Shown one piece after another: positions 6,843 to 15,569 of a stretch of DNA of 39,250 nucleotides; the first letter of the stretch is position 1, and each line of letters begins with the position of its first letter. Source of the DNA: Actinomadura sp. KC06. Lineage in GTDB: Bacteria > Actinomycetota > Actinomycetes > Streptosporangiales > Streptosporangiaceae. The stretch covers positions 1 to 39,250 of the forward strand of contig NZ_SMKT01000085.1 in assembly GCF_004348735.1 (NCBI RefSeq), read 5' to 3'. The notes under the pieces were generated by a model. It was not told where the DNA came from, did not search any database, and saw only the letters and a list, made by a program, of their open reading frames with translations. The position numbers and the translations under genes were made by a program.

Positions 6843-7625
6843 ATGCCCAGGTTCGATCCGCATCCCGAGCGGCGTCCGGCCGTGGTGACGGGCGCGTCGT
6901 CCGGGATCGGCGCGGCCACCGCTACGGCGCTCGCGGCGGCCGGGCATCCGGTCGCGCTCGGCGCGCGGCGGCTGGAGAGATGCGAGGAGCTGGCCGCGAC
7001 GATCCGCGCCGGCGGGGGAGAGGCGGTCGCGCACCCGCTGGACGTCGGTGACACCGGGTCCGTCGAGGCGTTCGCGTCCGCCGCCGAGGACGCGCTCGGG
7101 CCCGCCGAGGTCGTCGTCTCCGGGGCCGGTGATCTGGACGCCGCCCGCATCCACGAGCTGGACCCGGACGAGTTCGCCGCGCAGGTGCAGGTCCATCTCG
7201 TCGGTGCGCACCGGCTCGTCTCACGGTTCGTCCCGGGGATGGTGGCGCGGCGGCGCGGGGACGTGGTGTTCGTCTCCTCGGACGTCGTGCGCGTGCCCAG
7301 GACGCGGATGGGCGCCTACGTCGCGTCCAAGAACGGTGTGGAGGGCATGGCGCGGGCCATGCAGATGGAGCTGGAGGGGACGGGTGTGCGGGCGTCGATC
7401 GTCCGTCCCGGGCCCACGACGACGGGCATGGGGATGGGCTGGGACGCGCGGACGACCGGCGAGGTCCTGGACGAGTGGGTGAAGTGGGGCGCGGCGCGGC
7501 ATCCCTACTTCCTCCGCCCTTCGGACGTGGCCGCCGCCATCGCGGCGGTCGTGTCCACGCCGCGCGGCTCGCATCTCTCCCTGGTCGAAATTCAGCCCGA
7601 AGCGCCCCTGGAGGAGGCACAGTGA
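6843..7625 (+). CDS. Short-chain dehydrogenase/reductase (Rv0765c-like)
   Basis: A classical SDR of 260 residues. NAD(P)-binding TGASSGIG at 16-23, catalytic serine region VFVSSD, and Y159-x-x-x-K163 (YVASK). It starts 2 bases after the P450 stop and ends overlapping the CYP51 start (GTGA). The position matches Rv0765c in the mycobacterial cyp51 locus. It probably oxidises or reduces a hydroxyl/keto group on the same lipid or steroid-like substrate as the P450s. Substrate identity is inferred. Confidence 0.87.
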   Translation: MPRFDPHPERRPAVVTGASSGIGAATATALAAAGHPVALGARRLERCEELAATIRAGGGEAVAHPLDVGDTGSVEAFASAAEDALGPAEVVVSGAGDLDAARIHELDPDEFAAQVQVHLVGAHRLVSRFVPGMVARRRGDVVFVSSDVVRVPRTRMGAYVASKNGVEGMARAMQMELEGTGVRASIVRPGPTTTGMGMGWDARTTGEVLDEWVKWGAARHPYFLRPSDVAAAIAAVVSTPRGSHLSLVEIQPEAPLEEAQ

Positions 7626-8962
7626 CCGCATTGGTGGAGCCGCGCGTCGTGTCGGGCGGGCCCGACCATCTGGAGGAGCTGCGCTCCGACCCGATCGGGC
7701 TGATGCGGCGCGTCCGGGACGAGTGCGGCGACGTCGGCGAGTTCCGGCTCGCCGGGCGGCGCGTCGTGCTGCTGTCGGGCGCGGAGGCCAACGAGTTCTT
7801 CTTCCGCGCCCCGGACGAGGAGCTCGACCAGGCCGAGGCGTACCCGTTCATGACCCCGATCTTCGGGGAGGGCGTGGTGTTCGACGCGACGCCCGAGCAG
7901 CGCCGCGAGGCCCTGCACAACCAGGCGCTCAAGGGCTCGTACCTGAAGGGGCACGCCGCGACGATCGCCGCCGAGGTCGACCGGATGGTCGCCGGATGGG
8001 GCGACGAGGGCGAGATCGACCTGCTCGACTTCTTCGCCGAGCTGACGATCTACACCTCGTCGGCGTGCCTGATCGGCCGCAAGTTCCGCGCGGCGCTCGA
8101 CCGGCGGTTCGCCGACCTGTACCACGACCTGGAACGCGGCACCGACGCGCTCGCCTACGTCGACCCGTACGCCGACATCGACAGCTTCCGGCGGCGGGAC
8201 GCGGCCCGCGCGGCGCTGGTCGGGCTCGTCCAGGGGATCATGGACGCGCGGCCCCCGGACCCGCCGAAGGACGACCGCGACCTCCTCGACGTCCTCCTGT
8301 CGGTCAAGGACGCGGACGGGCGGCCGCGGTTCGACGCCGACCAGGTCACCGGCATGTTCATCTCGATGATGTTCGCCGGGCACCACACCACGTCCGGCAC
8401 CGCCGCCTGGACGCTGATCGAGCTGCTCCGCCATCCCGGCGTGCTGGACGGCGTCGTCCGCGAACTGGACGCCCTGTACGCCGACGGGCGCGAGGTCTCC
8501 TTCCAGGCCCTTCGCGCGATCCCCGCCCTGGAGTCGGCGATCAAGGAGGCGCTGCGGCTGCATCCGCCGCTGATCCTGCTCCTGCGGGTCGCGAAGACCG
8601 ACCAGGAGGTGGTCGGCCACCGCATCCCCGCCGGGACGATGGTCGGCTGCAGCCTCGCCGTGTCCAACCGGATCGAGGCCGACTTCCCCGAACCGGACGC
8701 GTTCCGTCCCGAACGCTACGCCGCGCCCCGCGAGGAGGACCTCCTCAACCGCTGGACGTGGGTGCCGTTCGGCGCGGGACGGCACCGCTGCGTCGGCGCG
8801 AACTTCGCGATGATGCAGCTCAAGGCCATCTTCTCGGTGCTGCTGCGGGACTGGGAGTTCGAGCCCGCCCAGCCTCCGGAGACCTACCGCGACGACCACT
8901 CGAAGATGGTCGTCCAGCTCGCGCAGCCGTGCGCCGTCCGCTACCGCAGGAGGCGCCGGTGA
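7622..8962 (+). CDS. cyp51: Sterol 14-alpha-demethylase family P450 (CYP51)
   Basis: 446 residues, close to the 451 of Mycobacterium tuberculosis CYP51. CYP51-specific blocks are clear: YPFMTPIFGEGVVFD (B' region), ELTIYTSSACLIG, MFAGHHTTSGT (I helix), EALRLHPP with ExxR, and haem motif FGAGRHRCVG with Cys 390. The end DDHSKMVVQLAQP also matches. In sterol makers CYP51 removes the 14-alpha methyl of lanosterol-type sterols; the natural substrate in bacteria lacking sterol synthesis is unsettled. GTG 7622 overlaps the SDR stop by 4 bases. The ferredoxin follows with an overlapping start. Confidence 0.95.
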   Translation: MTALVEPRVVSGGPDHLEELRSDPIGLMRRVRDECGDVGEFRLAGRRVVLLSGAEANEFFFRAPDEELDQAEAYPFMTPIFGEGVVFDATPEQRREALHNQALKGSYLKGHAATIAAEVDRMVAGWGDEGEIDLLDFFAELTIYTSSACLIGRKFRAALDRRFADLYHDLERGTDALAYVDPYADIDSFRRRDAARAALVGLVQGIMDARPPDPPKDDRDLLDVLLSVKDADGRPRFDADQVTGMFISMMFAGHHTTSGTAAWTLIELLRHPGVLDGVVRELDALYADGREVSFQALRAIPALESAIKEALRLHPPLILLLRVAKTDQEVVGHRIPAGTMVGCSLAVSNRIEADFPEPDAFRPERYAAPREEDLLNRWTWVPFGAGRHRCVGANFAMMQLKAIFSVLLRDWEFEPAQPPETYRDDHSKMVVQLAQPCAVRYRRRRR

Positions 8963-9153
8963 GGATCGCGGCCGACCTCGATCTGTGCCAGGGGCACGCC
9001 ATGTGCGAGCTGGAGGCCCCGGACGTGTTCGAGGTTCCGGCCAAAGGCAAGGTCCGTGTCCTGGACGCCGACCCGCCAGAAGACCGGCGCGCGGAGGTGA
9101 CCGCGGCCGTCCGCTACTGCCCGACCCAGGCCCTCAGACTGCTGGAGACGTGA
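8959..9153 (+). CDS. 3Fe-4S ferredoxin (Rv0763c-like)
   Basis: 64 residues: a small P450-partner ferredoxin. The cluster motif CQGHAMC has His in place of the second cysteine (C-x2-H-x2-C), with a distal CP (YCPTQAL), the pattern of 3Fe-4S ferredoxins next to actinobacterial P450s. GTG 8959 overlaps the end of cyp51 (GTGA), after AGGAGGCG. It is the expected electron donor to CYP51 and probably to the upstream P450. No ferredoxin reductase gene is seen nearby, so that partner must be elsewhere. Confidence 0.92.
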   Translation: MRIAADLDLCQGHAMCELEAPDVFEVPAKGKVRVLDADPPEDRRAEVTAAVRYCPTQALRLLET

Positions 9154-9704
9154 TGCCCTCCTTCCCCCGCGAAGAGCTCGACGCGATGGTCGAGCACTGG
9201 CTGGAGTCCAACCGGCGCTGCGAGGAGGCCGGCGACTGGCGCCCGCTCGCCGACCTCTACACCGAGGACGCCACCTACGGCTGGAACCTCGGCCCGGCGC
9301 AGGACTTCATGGCGGTCGGCCGCGACGAGATCCGCGACCTGGCGCTCGGCTCGGAGATGGGCGGCCTCGACGGGTGGACGTACCCGTACCAGAGCGTCCT
9401 GGTCGACGAGCGCAGCGGCGAGGTCGTCGGGTTCTGGAAGCAGGTCGCGGACGCGCGCCGCCCCGACGGGACGCCGTACGAGGTCCCCGGCATCGGCGGG
9501 TCGTGGTTCCGGTACGCGGGGAACCGGCAGTGGTCGTGGCAGCGGGACTGGTTCGACCTCGGCAACGTCACGTCCGTGTTCGTGGAGATGATGAAGGCGG
9601 ACGTGCTGTCGGACGGGATGCGGCGGCGGCTGGACCGGGGGTCGTCCGGCGAGCCGGTCCCCGGGTACTACGCGCGTGGGGAGAGCCCCGTCCCGATCTG
9701 GTGA
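9153..9704 (+). CDS. NTF2/SnoaL-fold protein of the cyp51 operon (Rv0762c-like)
   Basis: 183 residues. The N-terminal helix and strand pattern (MVEHWLESNRRCEEAGDWRPLADLYTEDATYGWNLGP) is that of NTF2-like folds with a conical cavity. A W/F-rich middle (GSWFRYAGNRQWSWQRDWFDLGNV) could line a hydrophobic pocket. ATG 9153 overlaps the ferredoxin stop (ATGA), so it is translationally coupled. Mycobacterial cyp51 loci carry a similar-sized gene here. It may be an isomerase/cyclase-like enzyme or a ligand-binding protein; no catalytic residues can be assigned safely. Confidence 0.75.
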   Translation: MPSFPREELDAMVEHWLESNRRCEEAGDWRPLADLYTEDATYGWNLGPAQDFMAVGRDEIRDLALGSEMGGLDGWTYPYQSVLVDERSGEVVGFWKQVADARRPDGTPYEVPGIGGSWFRYAGNRQWSWQRDWFDLGNVTSVFVEMMKADVLSDGMRRRLDRGSSGEPVPGYYARGESPVPIW

Positions 9705-9731
9705 TCGGCGCTCGGACGGCCGCCGGGGCGG

Positions 9732-10190
9732 TCAGATCTGGCCTTCGGGTTTCTGCGGGATCGTCGCCTCGATCAGCGGGCCGAGCTCGATGAGCACGTC
9801 CCCGGCCGGGTTGTACTTGGGCGGGACGGTCACCTCGACGTACGCCTGCCGCGCGACGGCGGTGAACGTGACCGGGCGGTTCGCGGGCTGCCCGAACCAG
9901 TCGACCCGGTTGATCGTCACCAGCTGGGACGTGGGATGGAGCGTCGCGGGACGCGGCACCCCGCAGCGCAGCGCGATCGGCGGCGATCCCCAGGCGGCGG
10001 TCAGCGGCGAGCTCGGGGAGGTGTCGCGGCGCTTCTGCCCGTGCACCTTCTCGGGGAGGCGCAGGCCCTCGCAGAGGCGCCGTGCGGCGGCGTCCGGCTG
10101 CGGCACCTGGACCTGGACGGCGCCGTCGCCGCACGCGCCGGCTATCAGGGCCAGCCCGGCCACCAGCAAGGGGAGCTTAGATGTGGACAA
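9732..10190 (-). CDS. DUF3515-type lipoprotein
   Basis: About 152 residues from a proposed TTG at 10190. N-terminus STSKLPLLVAGLALIAGAC is a lipoprotein signal with lipobox ending in Cys 20. The mature region (VQVPQPDAAARRLCEGLRLPEKVHGQKRR, then WGSPPIALRCGVPRP and INRVDWFGQP) matches DUF3515 proteins, small actinobacterial envelope proteins of unknown role near thiL. The start overlaps the end of the Lrp-like gene by about 14 bases, so coupling is likely. No strong SD is present; the only in-frame ATG further upstream is at 10268, inside the Lrp-like gene. Confidence 0.75.
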   Translation of the reverse strand: MSTSKLPLLVAGLALIAGACGDGAVQVQVPQPDAAARRLCEGLRLPEKVHGQKRRDTSPSSPLTAAWGSPPIALRCGVPRPATLHPTSQLVTINRVDWFGQPANRPVTFTAVARQAYVEVTVPPKYNPAGDVLIELGPLIEATIPQKPEGQI

Positions 10191-10410
10191 TCGGGCACGT
10201 GAGAGTGCGGGTGATGCCCTCGACCGCCTGGATCTGGGCGACGACGAGCTTGCCGAGCTCGTCGACATTGCGCGCCTCCGCTCGGACGATCACGTCGTAG
10301 GGACCTGTGACGTCCTCCGCCAGAGTGACACCCGTTATGCCGGAGATATGGCTTGCCACCTCGGCCGCCTTGCCGACTTCGGTCTGGATGAGGATGTAGG
10401 CCTGCACCAT
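10177..10410 (-). CDS. Lrp/AsnC ligand-binding (RAM) domain protein without HTH
   Basis: 77 residues, MVQAYILIQTEVGKAAEVASHI... to ...TCPIVHI. This is a stand-alone RAM effector-binding domain with no DNA-binding half, a length standard for actinobacteria. Such proteins form oligomers that bind amino acids. The start at 10410 is fixed by GGGGAGGA 5 bases upstream; the longer reading from 10452 is rejected. Divergent from thiL. A 15-bp palindrome lies in its promoter region. Confidence 0.85.
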   Translation of the reverse strand: MVQAYILIQTEVGKAAEVASHISGITGVTLAEDVTGPYDVIVRAEARNVDELGKLVVAQIQAVEGITRTLTCPIVHI

Positions 10411-10434
10411 CACGTCCTCCCCGGGCGGAGATTC

Positions 10435-10449
10435 AACCGTCGGACGGTT
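10435..10449. promoter_or_regulatory. 15-bp palindrome between the Lrp-like gene and thiL
   Basis: AACCGTC-G-GACGGTT is a perfect 7-bp inverted repeat with one central base. It sits 25 bases upstream of the Lrp-like start and just downstream (minus strand) of a possible -10 (TACGGT, complement of 10451-10456), so a bound protein would block transcription. Confidence 0.45.
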
Positions 10450-10553
10450 CACCGTATCGTGTTACGCGCCGCCGCGCGTGGCCGGGGGCGGGCGCGCCCT
10501 GGGCGGGCGCGTACGGCACGGTCAAAGTACGAGAAACGGCGCGGACGGGGCGG

Positions 10554-11477
10554 ATGGGCACGATCGGGGACGTGGGCGAATTCGGGCTGATCGCCCGGCT
10601 GACGCGGCGGCTCCCGCAGGGTCCGGACGTGCGGCTCGGCCCCGGCGACGACGCGGCCGTGATCGCCGCGCCGGACGGGCGTGTCGTGGCCACCACCGAC
10701 CTGCTCGTGGAGGGCCGGCACTTCCGCCGCGACTGGTCGGGCCCCTACGACATCGGGCGCAAGGCCGCCGCGCAGAACCTCGCCGACGTCGTCGCGATGG
10801 GCGCCCGTCCCACGGCGCTGCTCGTCGGGTTCGCGGCCCCGCCCGCCACCGAGGCGGAATGGGCCGAACTGCTCTACGACGGGCTCGCCGACGAATGCCG
10901 CGCGGCGGGCGCGTCCGTCGCCGGGGGCGACGTCGTCGGCGCGCCCGGCATCGTCACGCTCGCGATCACCGCGCTCGGGGATCTGGGCGGCGCGGCTCCG
11001 CTCACCCGGTCCGGGGCGCGTCCGGGCGACGTCGTGGCCGTCCGGGGGCGGCTCGGCCACGCCTCCGCGGGGCTCGCACTGCTCACCGAAGGGCGGGACG
11101 GGCCGGCTCAGCTGATCGCGGCACACCGCCGTCCGGAGCCCCCGTACACGGCGGGGGAGGAGGCCCGCTCGCACGGCGCCACCGCGCTGCTGGACGTCAG
11201 CGACGGGCTCGTCCAGGACCTCGGGCACATCGCGGACGCGAGCGGCGTCCGGATCGAGGTCGACTCGTCCGCCGTGCCCGTCCCGGAGATCCTCGGCCCG
11301 GACGGGCTGCGGCACGCGCTCACCGGCGGTGAGGACCACGCCTTCGCCGGAACCTTCCCTCCGAACGCCGTCCTGCCCTCCTCTTGGACGGTGATCGGGA
11401 GCGTCGGAGAGGGGGCGGGAGTGCGCGTGGACGGACGCGAACCGCCGGCCGGAGCGTGGGACCATTTCCCGACGTGA
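10554..11477 (+). CDS. thiL: Thiamine-monophosphate kinase
   Basis: 307 residues. ThiL phosphorylates thiamine phosphate to thiamine diphosphate with ATP, the last step of thiamine cofactor synthesis. The family features are GEFGLIARL at the start, the metal/ATP region GPGDDAAVI, TTDLLVEGRHF, KAAAQNLADVVAMGARP, and later LDVSDGLVQDLGHIA and LTGGEDHAF. These match the ThiL/PurM-like fold end to end. ATG 10554 is preceded by GGGGCGGA. Divergent from the Lrp-like gene. A second thiamine gene, thiD, lies 1.1 kb downstream beyond one membrane protein. Confidence 0.95.
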   Translation: MGTIGDVGEFGLIARLTRRLPQGPDVRLGPGDDAAVIAAPDGRVVATTDLLVEGRHFRRDWSGPYDIGRKAAAQNLADVVAMGARPTALLVGFAAPPATEAEWAELLYDGLADECRAAGASVAGGDVVGAPGIVTLAITALGDLGGAAPLTRSGARPGDVVAVRGRLGHASAGLALLTEGRDGPAQLIAAHRRPEPPYTAGEEARSHGATALLDVSDGLVQDLGHIADASGVRIEVDSSAVPVPEILGPDGLRHALTGGEDHAFAGTFPPNAVLPSSWTVIGSVGEGAGVRVDGREPPAGAWDHFPT

Positions 11478-11577
11478 GACGGCATGCACGCAGCGAGTCC
11501 ACCCGTGCGCGTTGGGGCATCCTGTAGGCACGGTTGGTACGGGTTTGGTATACATCCTCTGATCGAAGAGGGATGGG

Positions 11578-12501
11578 ATGGGACGACACACCAGGCGCGA
11601 AGAACCGGACGACGAACCCGTACCGGACGCCGCCGCGTCCCAGGGTGCGTTCTACGGCGCTCCGCCGGACACGTCCTTCGACGCCTTCTCCGGCCCGACC
11701 GACGACCGCGTCTACGTGTCGCCGCACGATCGCATCTCGACGGGCCCGCCGCCCGACGTCGATCGCACGCACGGCCCTCCGGCCCGGCCGCTGTTCGACC
11801 CTCTCCCAGGCGACTATCCCGGTGACTATCCAGGCGCTCCCAGCCTCCACCCCGCCACCGCTCCCGAAGACCCGTTCGATCCGTTCGGCTCCTACGAGCC
11901 GTCCCAGCCGCTCTCGCCGCCCGACATGCCGGATCAGCGAGACCCGGAGGCCCGCGCCGAGGCGTCCGGGCCGGGCGGCGGGCCGTTCAAGTTCCTCTCG
12001 GTGCTCCCCGTCCCGCTGCTGCCGATCGTCGCGCTCGTCATCGCGGTCGGGATCGTCGCCTACGCGCTGAGCACGCAGCAGATCTCCCTCAACTTCGCCG
12101 GCGGCGCGCCGCACGACAGCACGCAGACCAACCCCAGGGACAACCAGGTCTCCCAGCGCGAGAAGAACGAGCGCGCAAGCCGCGGCGCCGGCCGTACCGA
12201 CGGCCTCGTCATCGCGTTCCGGGTCGCGTCCAAGAGCCCCGGCGGCTTTAAGGCGACCGCCACGATCGCCAACAACGGCCCGCGGCCGGTCACCAGGTGG
12301 GCGCTCGCGTTCAAGATCTCCGGCGCGTCCGTCACGGCCGTCAAGGGCGCCACCGTCGTCAGGACGGGCAGGGTCGCCTATGTCCGCGGACGCACTAGCA
12401 TCGCGCCCGGCGCGAAGGTGCAGATCGTGTTCGCCGCGCGGGGCGCCGCGTCCAAGCCGTCCGCGTGCGTCCTGAACAGCCAGCCCTGCGCGTTCGTCTG
12501 A
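11578..12501 (+). CDS. Membrane-anchored protein with CBM2-like extracellular domain
   Basis: 307 residues. The first 135 are acidic, P/D/Y-rich and presumably cytoplasmic (FDPLPGDYPGDYPG, EDPFDPFGSYEPSQP). One membrane span is at about 145-165 (LLPIVALVIAVGIVAYAL). The outer part ends with about 100 residues (LVIAFRVASKSPGGFKATATIANNGPRPVTRWALAFKI...VQIVFAARG) that follow the beta-sandwich pattern of cellulose-binding CBM2 modules, including the buried W in VTRWAL. Two C-terminal cysteines (ACVLNSQPC) may pair. The exposed tryptophans of true cellulose binders are not obvious, so binding is uncertain. ATG 11578 follows GAAGAGGGATGG. Confidence 0.65.
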   Translation: MGRHTRREEPDDEPVPDAAASQGAFYGAPPDTSFDAFSGPTDDRVYVSPHDRISTGPPPDVDRTHGPPARPLFDPLPGDYPGDYPGAPSLHPATAPEDPFDPFGSYEPSQPLSPPDMPDQRDPEARAEASGPGGGPFKFLSVLPVPLLPIVALVIAVGIVAYALSTQQISLNFAGGAPHDSTQTNPRDNQVSQREKNERASRGAGRTDGLVIAFRVASKSPGGFKATATIANNGPRPVTRWALAFKISGASVTAVKGATVVRTGRVAYVRGRTSIAPGAKVQIVFAARGAASKPSACVLNSQPCAFV

Positions 12502-12563
12502 GACGTCCCCCGGCCCGGTCGCCCGAGATCGTCCGGGTGGCATGAAGCCATAAAGTGGACGGT

Positions 12564-13388
<825 letters not shown>

Positions 13389-13439
13389 CGTGGGCGTCGC
13401 CACCGGCGCGGGACGCCCGGCCCCCCGGACGCGCAAAAA

Positions 13440-13469
13440 CCGGCTCACCGGGCCTACCCGATGAGCCGG
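13440..13469 (-). terminator. Rho-independent terminator of rpmB, also between convergent thiD and rpmB
   Basis: CCGGCTCA (13440-13447) pairs with TGAGCCGG (13462-13469), with further pairing of CGGG/CCCG inside. On the minus strand the stem is followed by TTTTTGCG, a proper T tract for rpmB. It may also stop thiD transcripts. Confidence 0.85.
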
Positions 13470-13491
13470 CCGAAGCTCTGCCCGGCGGCGC

Positions 13492-13686
13492 TCAGACCGT
13501 CGGCTTGACGACCTTCCCGGCCTTGATGCAGGAGGTGCAGGCGTTGATCCGCTTGGTGCTGCCGTTCACGACGGCGCGCACGCGCTGGATGTTGGGGTTC
13601 CAGCGGCGCGGGGTGCGGCGGTGCGAGTGGGAGACGCGCATGCCGAAACCGGGTCCCTTGCCGCAGACGTCGCAGACGGAAGCCAC
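13492..13686 (-). CDS. rpmB: Large ribosomal subunit protein bL28
   Basis: 64 residues, ASVCDVCGKGPGFGMRVSHSHRRTPRRWNPNIQRVR... to ...VVKPTV. Zinc ribbon of two C-x2-C pairs (CDVC, CTSC), so this is the zinc-containing form rather than a Zur-type cysteine-free paralogue. GTG 13686 is chosen: TTGGAG lies 6 bases upstream and ASVCDVCGK is the conserved start. A TTG 12 bases earlier is less likely. Monocistronic, with its own terminator and a structured ~110-base leader. Confidence 0.95.
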   Translation of the reverse strand: MASVCDVCGKGPGFGMRVSHSHRRTPRRWNPNIQRVRAVVNGSTKRINACTSCIKAGKVVKPTV

Positions 13687-13725
13687 GGGAAACTCCAAGT
13701 GGTGTCGAAACTCTGACCGGAGCGC

Positions 13726-13822
13726 CGCCCGTCGCCGCTGCGGGCGAGCCGGGCATCATGGGCGCTCACTGACGAGCGCCTCGGACGAGGCGCACGGATC
13801 AGAGTAGCCGACGGCCCGTCGG
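13726..13822 (-). promoter_or_regulatory. rpmB: Structured leader and promoter region of rpmB
   Basis: On the minus strand a possible -10 TACTCT (complement of 13801-13806) is directly preceded by a 15-bp palindrome, CCGACGG-C-CCGTCGG (13808-13822). Downstream in the leader are a 7-bp hairpin with a 4-base loop (13776-13793) and a 6-bp hairpin (13726-13731 with 13741-13746). Ribosomal protein leaders often carry autoregulatory structures; no known class is recognised here. Confidence 0.4.
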
Positions 13823-13921
13823 ATAGGCGAATCGGCTCGCGAAACATCCGGCTTTACCGCTTCCCCAGGACGCCCCTTACACGGTACAGAAGAGTCGGGC
13901 GAAAGCTGAGAGGGGCGGGGC

Positions 13922-15526
13922 GTGGGCGAAGTCCTCGACATGGCGGCGATCCGGCGGTGGTGCAGGGGCGCCGCGGAAGCGCTCGGCAGCACCCGGGCGG
14001 AGATCGACGCGCTGAACGTCTTCCCGGTCCCGGACGGCGACACCGGCACCAATCTGCACCTGACCGTGCTCGCGGCGGCGGACGCGCTGGACGAGCTTCC
14101 GGACGGCGCGGGCGTCCCGGACACCTGGCGTGCGCTGGCGCGGGGCGCGCTGCTGGGCGCGTGGGGCAACTCCGGCGTGATCCTGAGTCAGGTGCTCCGC
14201 GGCCTGGCGGACGTCCTCGGCCCGCTGGACGCGCCGCCCGACGGGGCCGTGTTCGCGAGAGCGCTGGAGCACGCGTCCGGCCTGGCCCGCGGAGCCGTGG
14301 AACATCCCGTGGAGGGAACGATCCTCAGCGTCCTGGACGCCGCCGCTTCCGCATGCACCTCGGCCGCGGAATCGTCCGCCACCGACCTCACCGAGGCGGC
14401 GCGGGCCGCCGCCGGTGGGGCCCGGGACGCACTGAACCGCACCACCGCCCAACTGGACGTCTTGGCGCGCAGCGGCGTCGTGGACGCGGGCGCGGCCGGG
14501 CTCTGCGTGGTGCTCGACGCGCTCGTCGCCGAGCTCACCGAGGAGTACCCCGACCACTACGAGGTGCCCGCCCGCACCCCCGGCGCGCCGGATCCGGTGC
14601 GGGAACGGTCCGAGGCGCGGAACGGTCCCGGCTACGAGGTCATCTACCTGCTGTACGCGCAGGACGAGGCCGTCCACACCCTCCGCGAGAAGCTCGACCG
14701 CCTCGGTGATTCGCTGGTCGTGGTCGGCGGCGACGGGCTTTGGAACGTTCACGTCCACGTGGACGACGCGGGCGCGGCCATCGAGGCGGGCCTCGCCGCA
14801 GGGCGTCCGCACCGGATCCGTGTCACCTACCTGCACGCCGGGGCGCGGGAGCCGCACGCGCCGCACACCGGCCGCGCGGTGATCGCGGTCACCGCCGCCG
14901 ACGGGCTGGCCGCGCTCTTCGAGGAATGCGGGGCGCAGGTGGTCCGCCGCGACCCGGGCGCGGCGCCGCCGCTCGCCGTCCTCGCGGAGGCGATCCTCGC
15001 GGCGGGCGACGAGGTGACCGTCCTGCCGAACGAGCCCGAGGTCCTCTCCCTCGCCGAGGCCGCAGCGGAACGTGCCCGCGAGGCGGGAGCGCGCATCGCG
15101 GTCGTCCCGGCCAAGGCGTCTGTCCAGGGGATGGCGGCGCTCGCGGTGCACGACCCGCTGCGCCGCTTCGCCGAGGACGTGATCGAGATGACCCGCGCCG
15201 CCGGCGCCACCCGGTTCGGCCACCTGGAGGTCGCCGCGCAGGAGGCGGTCACGAGCGTCGGCCTGTGCCAGCCGGGCGACGTCCTCGGCCTGATCGAGGG
15301 CGACGTCGTGACGATCGGCGCGGGCGTCGCGGAGGTCGCGCGGCACGTCCTGGACCGGATGCTGTCCGGCGGCGGCGAACTCGCCACGCTGATCATCGGC
15401 CTGTACGCGCCGCCCGGCCTCGCCGCCGTCCTCGAAGGGCATCTGCGCGACGCCCATCCGGACGTGGAGGTCGGCGTCTACGACGGCGGCCAGGAACGGT
15501 ACCCGCTCCTCATCGGCATCGAGTGA
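13922..15526 (+). CDS. DAK2/DegV-linked FakA-like kinase family protein
   Basis: 534 residues. The N-terminal DhaL/DAK2 nucleotide-binding domain has the Mg-binding signature LNVFPVPDGDTGTNL (about 31-46), followed by GNSGVILSQVLRGL and VDAGAAGL. The middle and C-terminal parts match the YloV/FakA type (VHVHVDDAGAAIEAGL, LPNEPEVLSLAEAAAERA). Firmicute FakA phosphorylates fatty acids bound to FakB; actinobacterial members are less studied. GTG 13922 follows GAGAGGGGCGGGGC. The rpmB-DAK2-recG order is conserved in many Gram-positives. It is likely a lipid-kinase-type enzyme, but the function is inferred. Confidence 0.85.
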   Translation: MGEVLDMAAIRRWCRGAAEALGSTRAEIDALNVFPVPDGDTGTNLHLTVLAAADALDELPDGAGVPDTWRALARGALLGAWGNSGVILSQVLRGLADVLGPLDAPPDGAVFARALEHASGLARGAVEHPVEGTILSVLDAAASACTSAAESSATDLTEAARAAAGGARDALNRTTAQLDVLARSGVVDAGAAGLCVVLDALVAELTEEYPDHYEVPARTPGAPDPVRERSEARNGPGYEVIYLLYAQDEAVHTLREKLDRLGDSLVVVGGDGLWNVHVHVDDAGAAIEAGLAAGRPHRIRVTYLHAGAREPHAPHTGRAVIAVTAADGLAALFEECGAQVVRRDPGAAPPLAVLAEAILAAGDEVTVLPNEPEVLSLAEAAAERAREAGARIAVVPAKASVQGMAALAVHDPLRRFAEDVIEMTRAAGATRFGHLEVAAQEAVTSVGLCQPGDVLGLIEGDVVTIGAGVAEVARHVLDRMLSGGGELATLIIGLYAPPGLAAVLEGHLRDAHPDVEVGVYDGGQERYPLLIGIE

Positions 15527-15569
15527 ACATCCCCTGATGCCCGTCGCCCCCATCGGCTAGAAAAGACAC

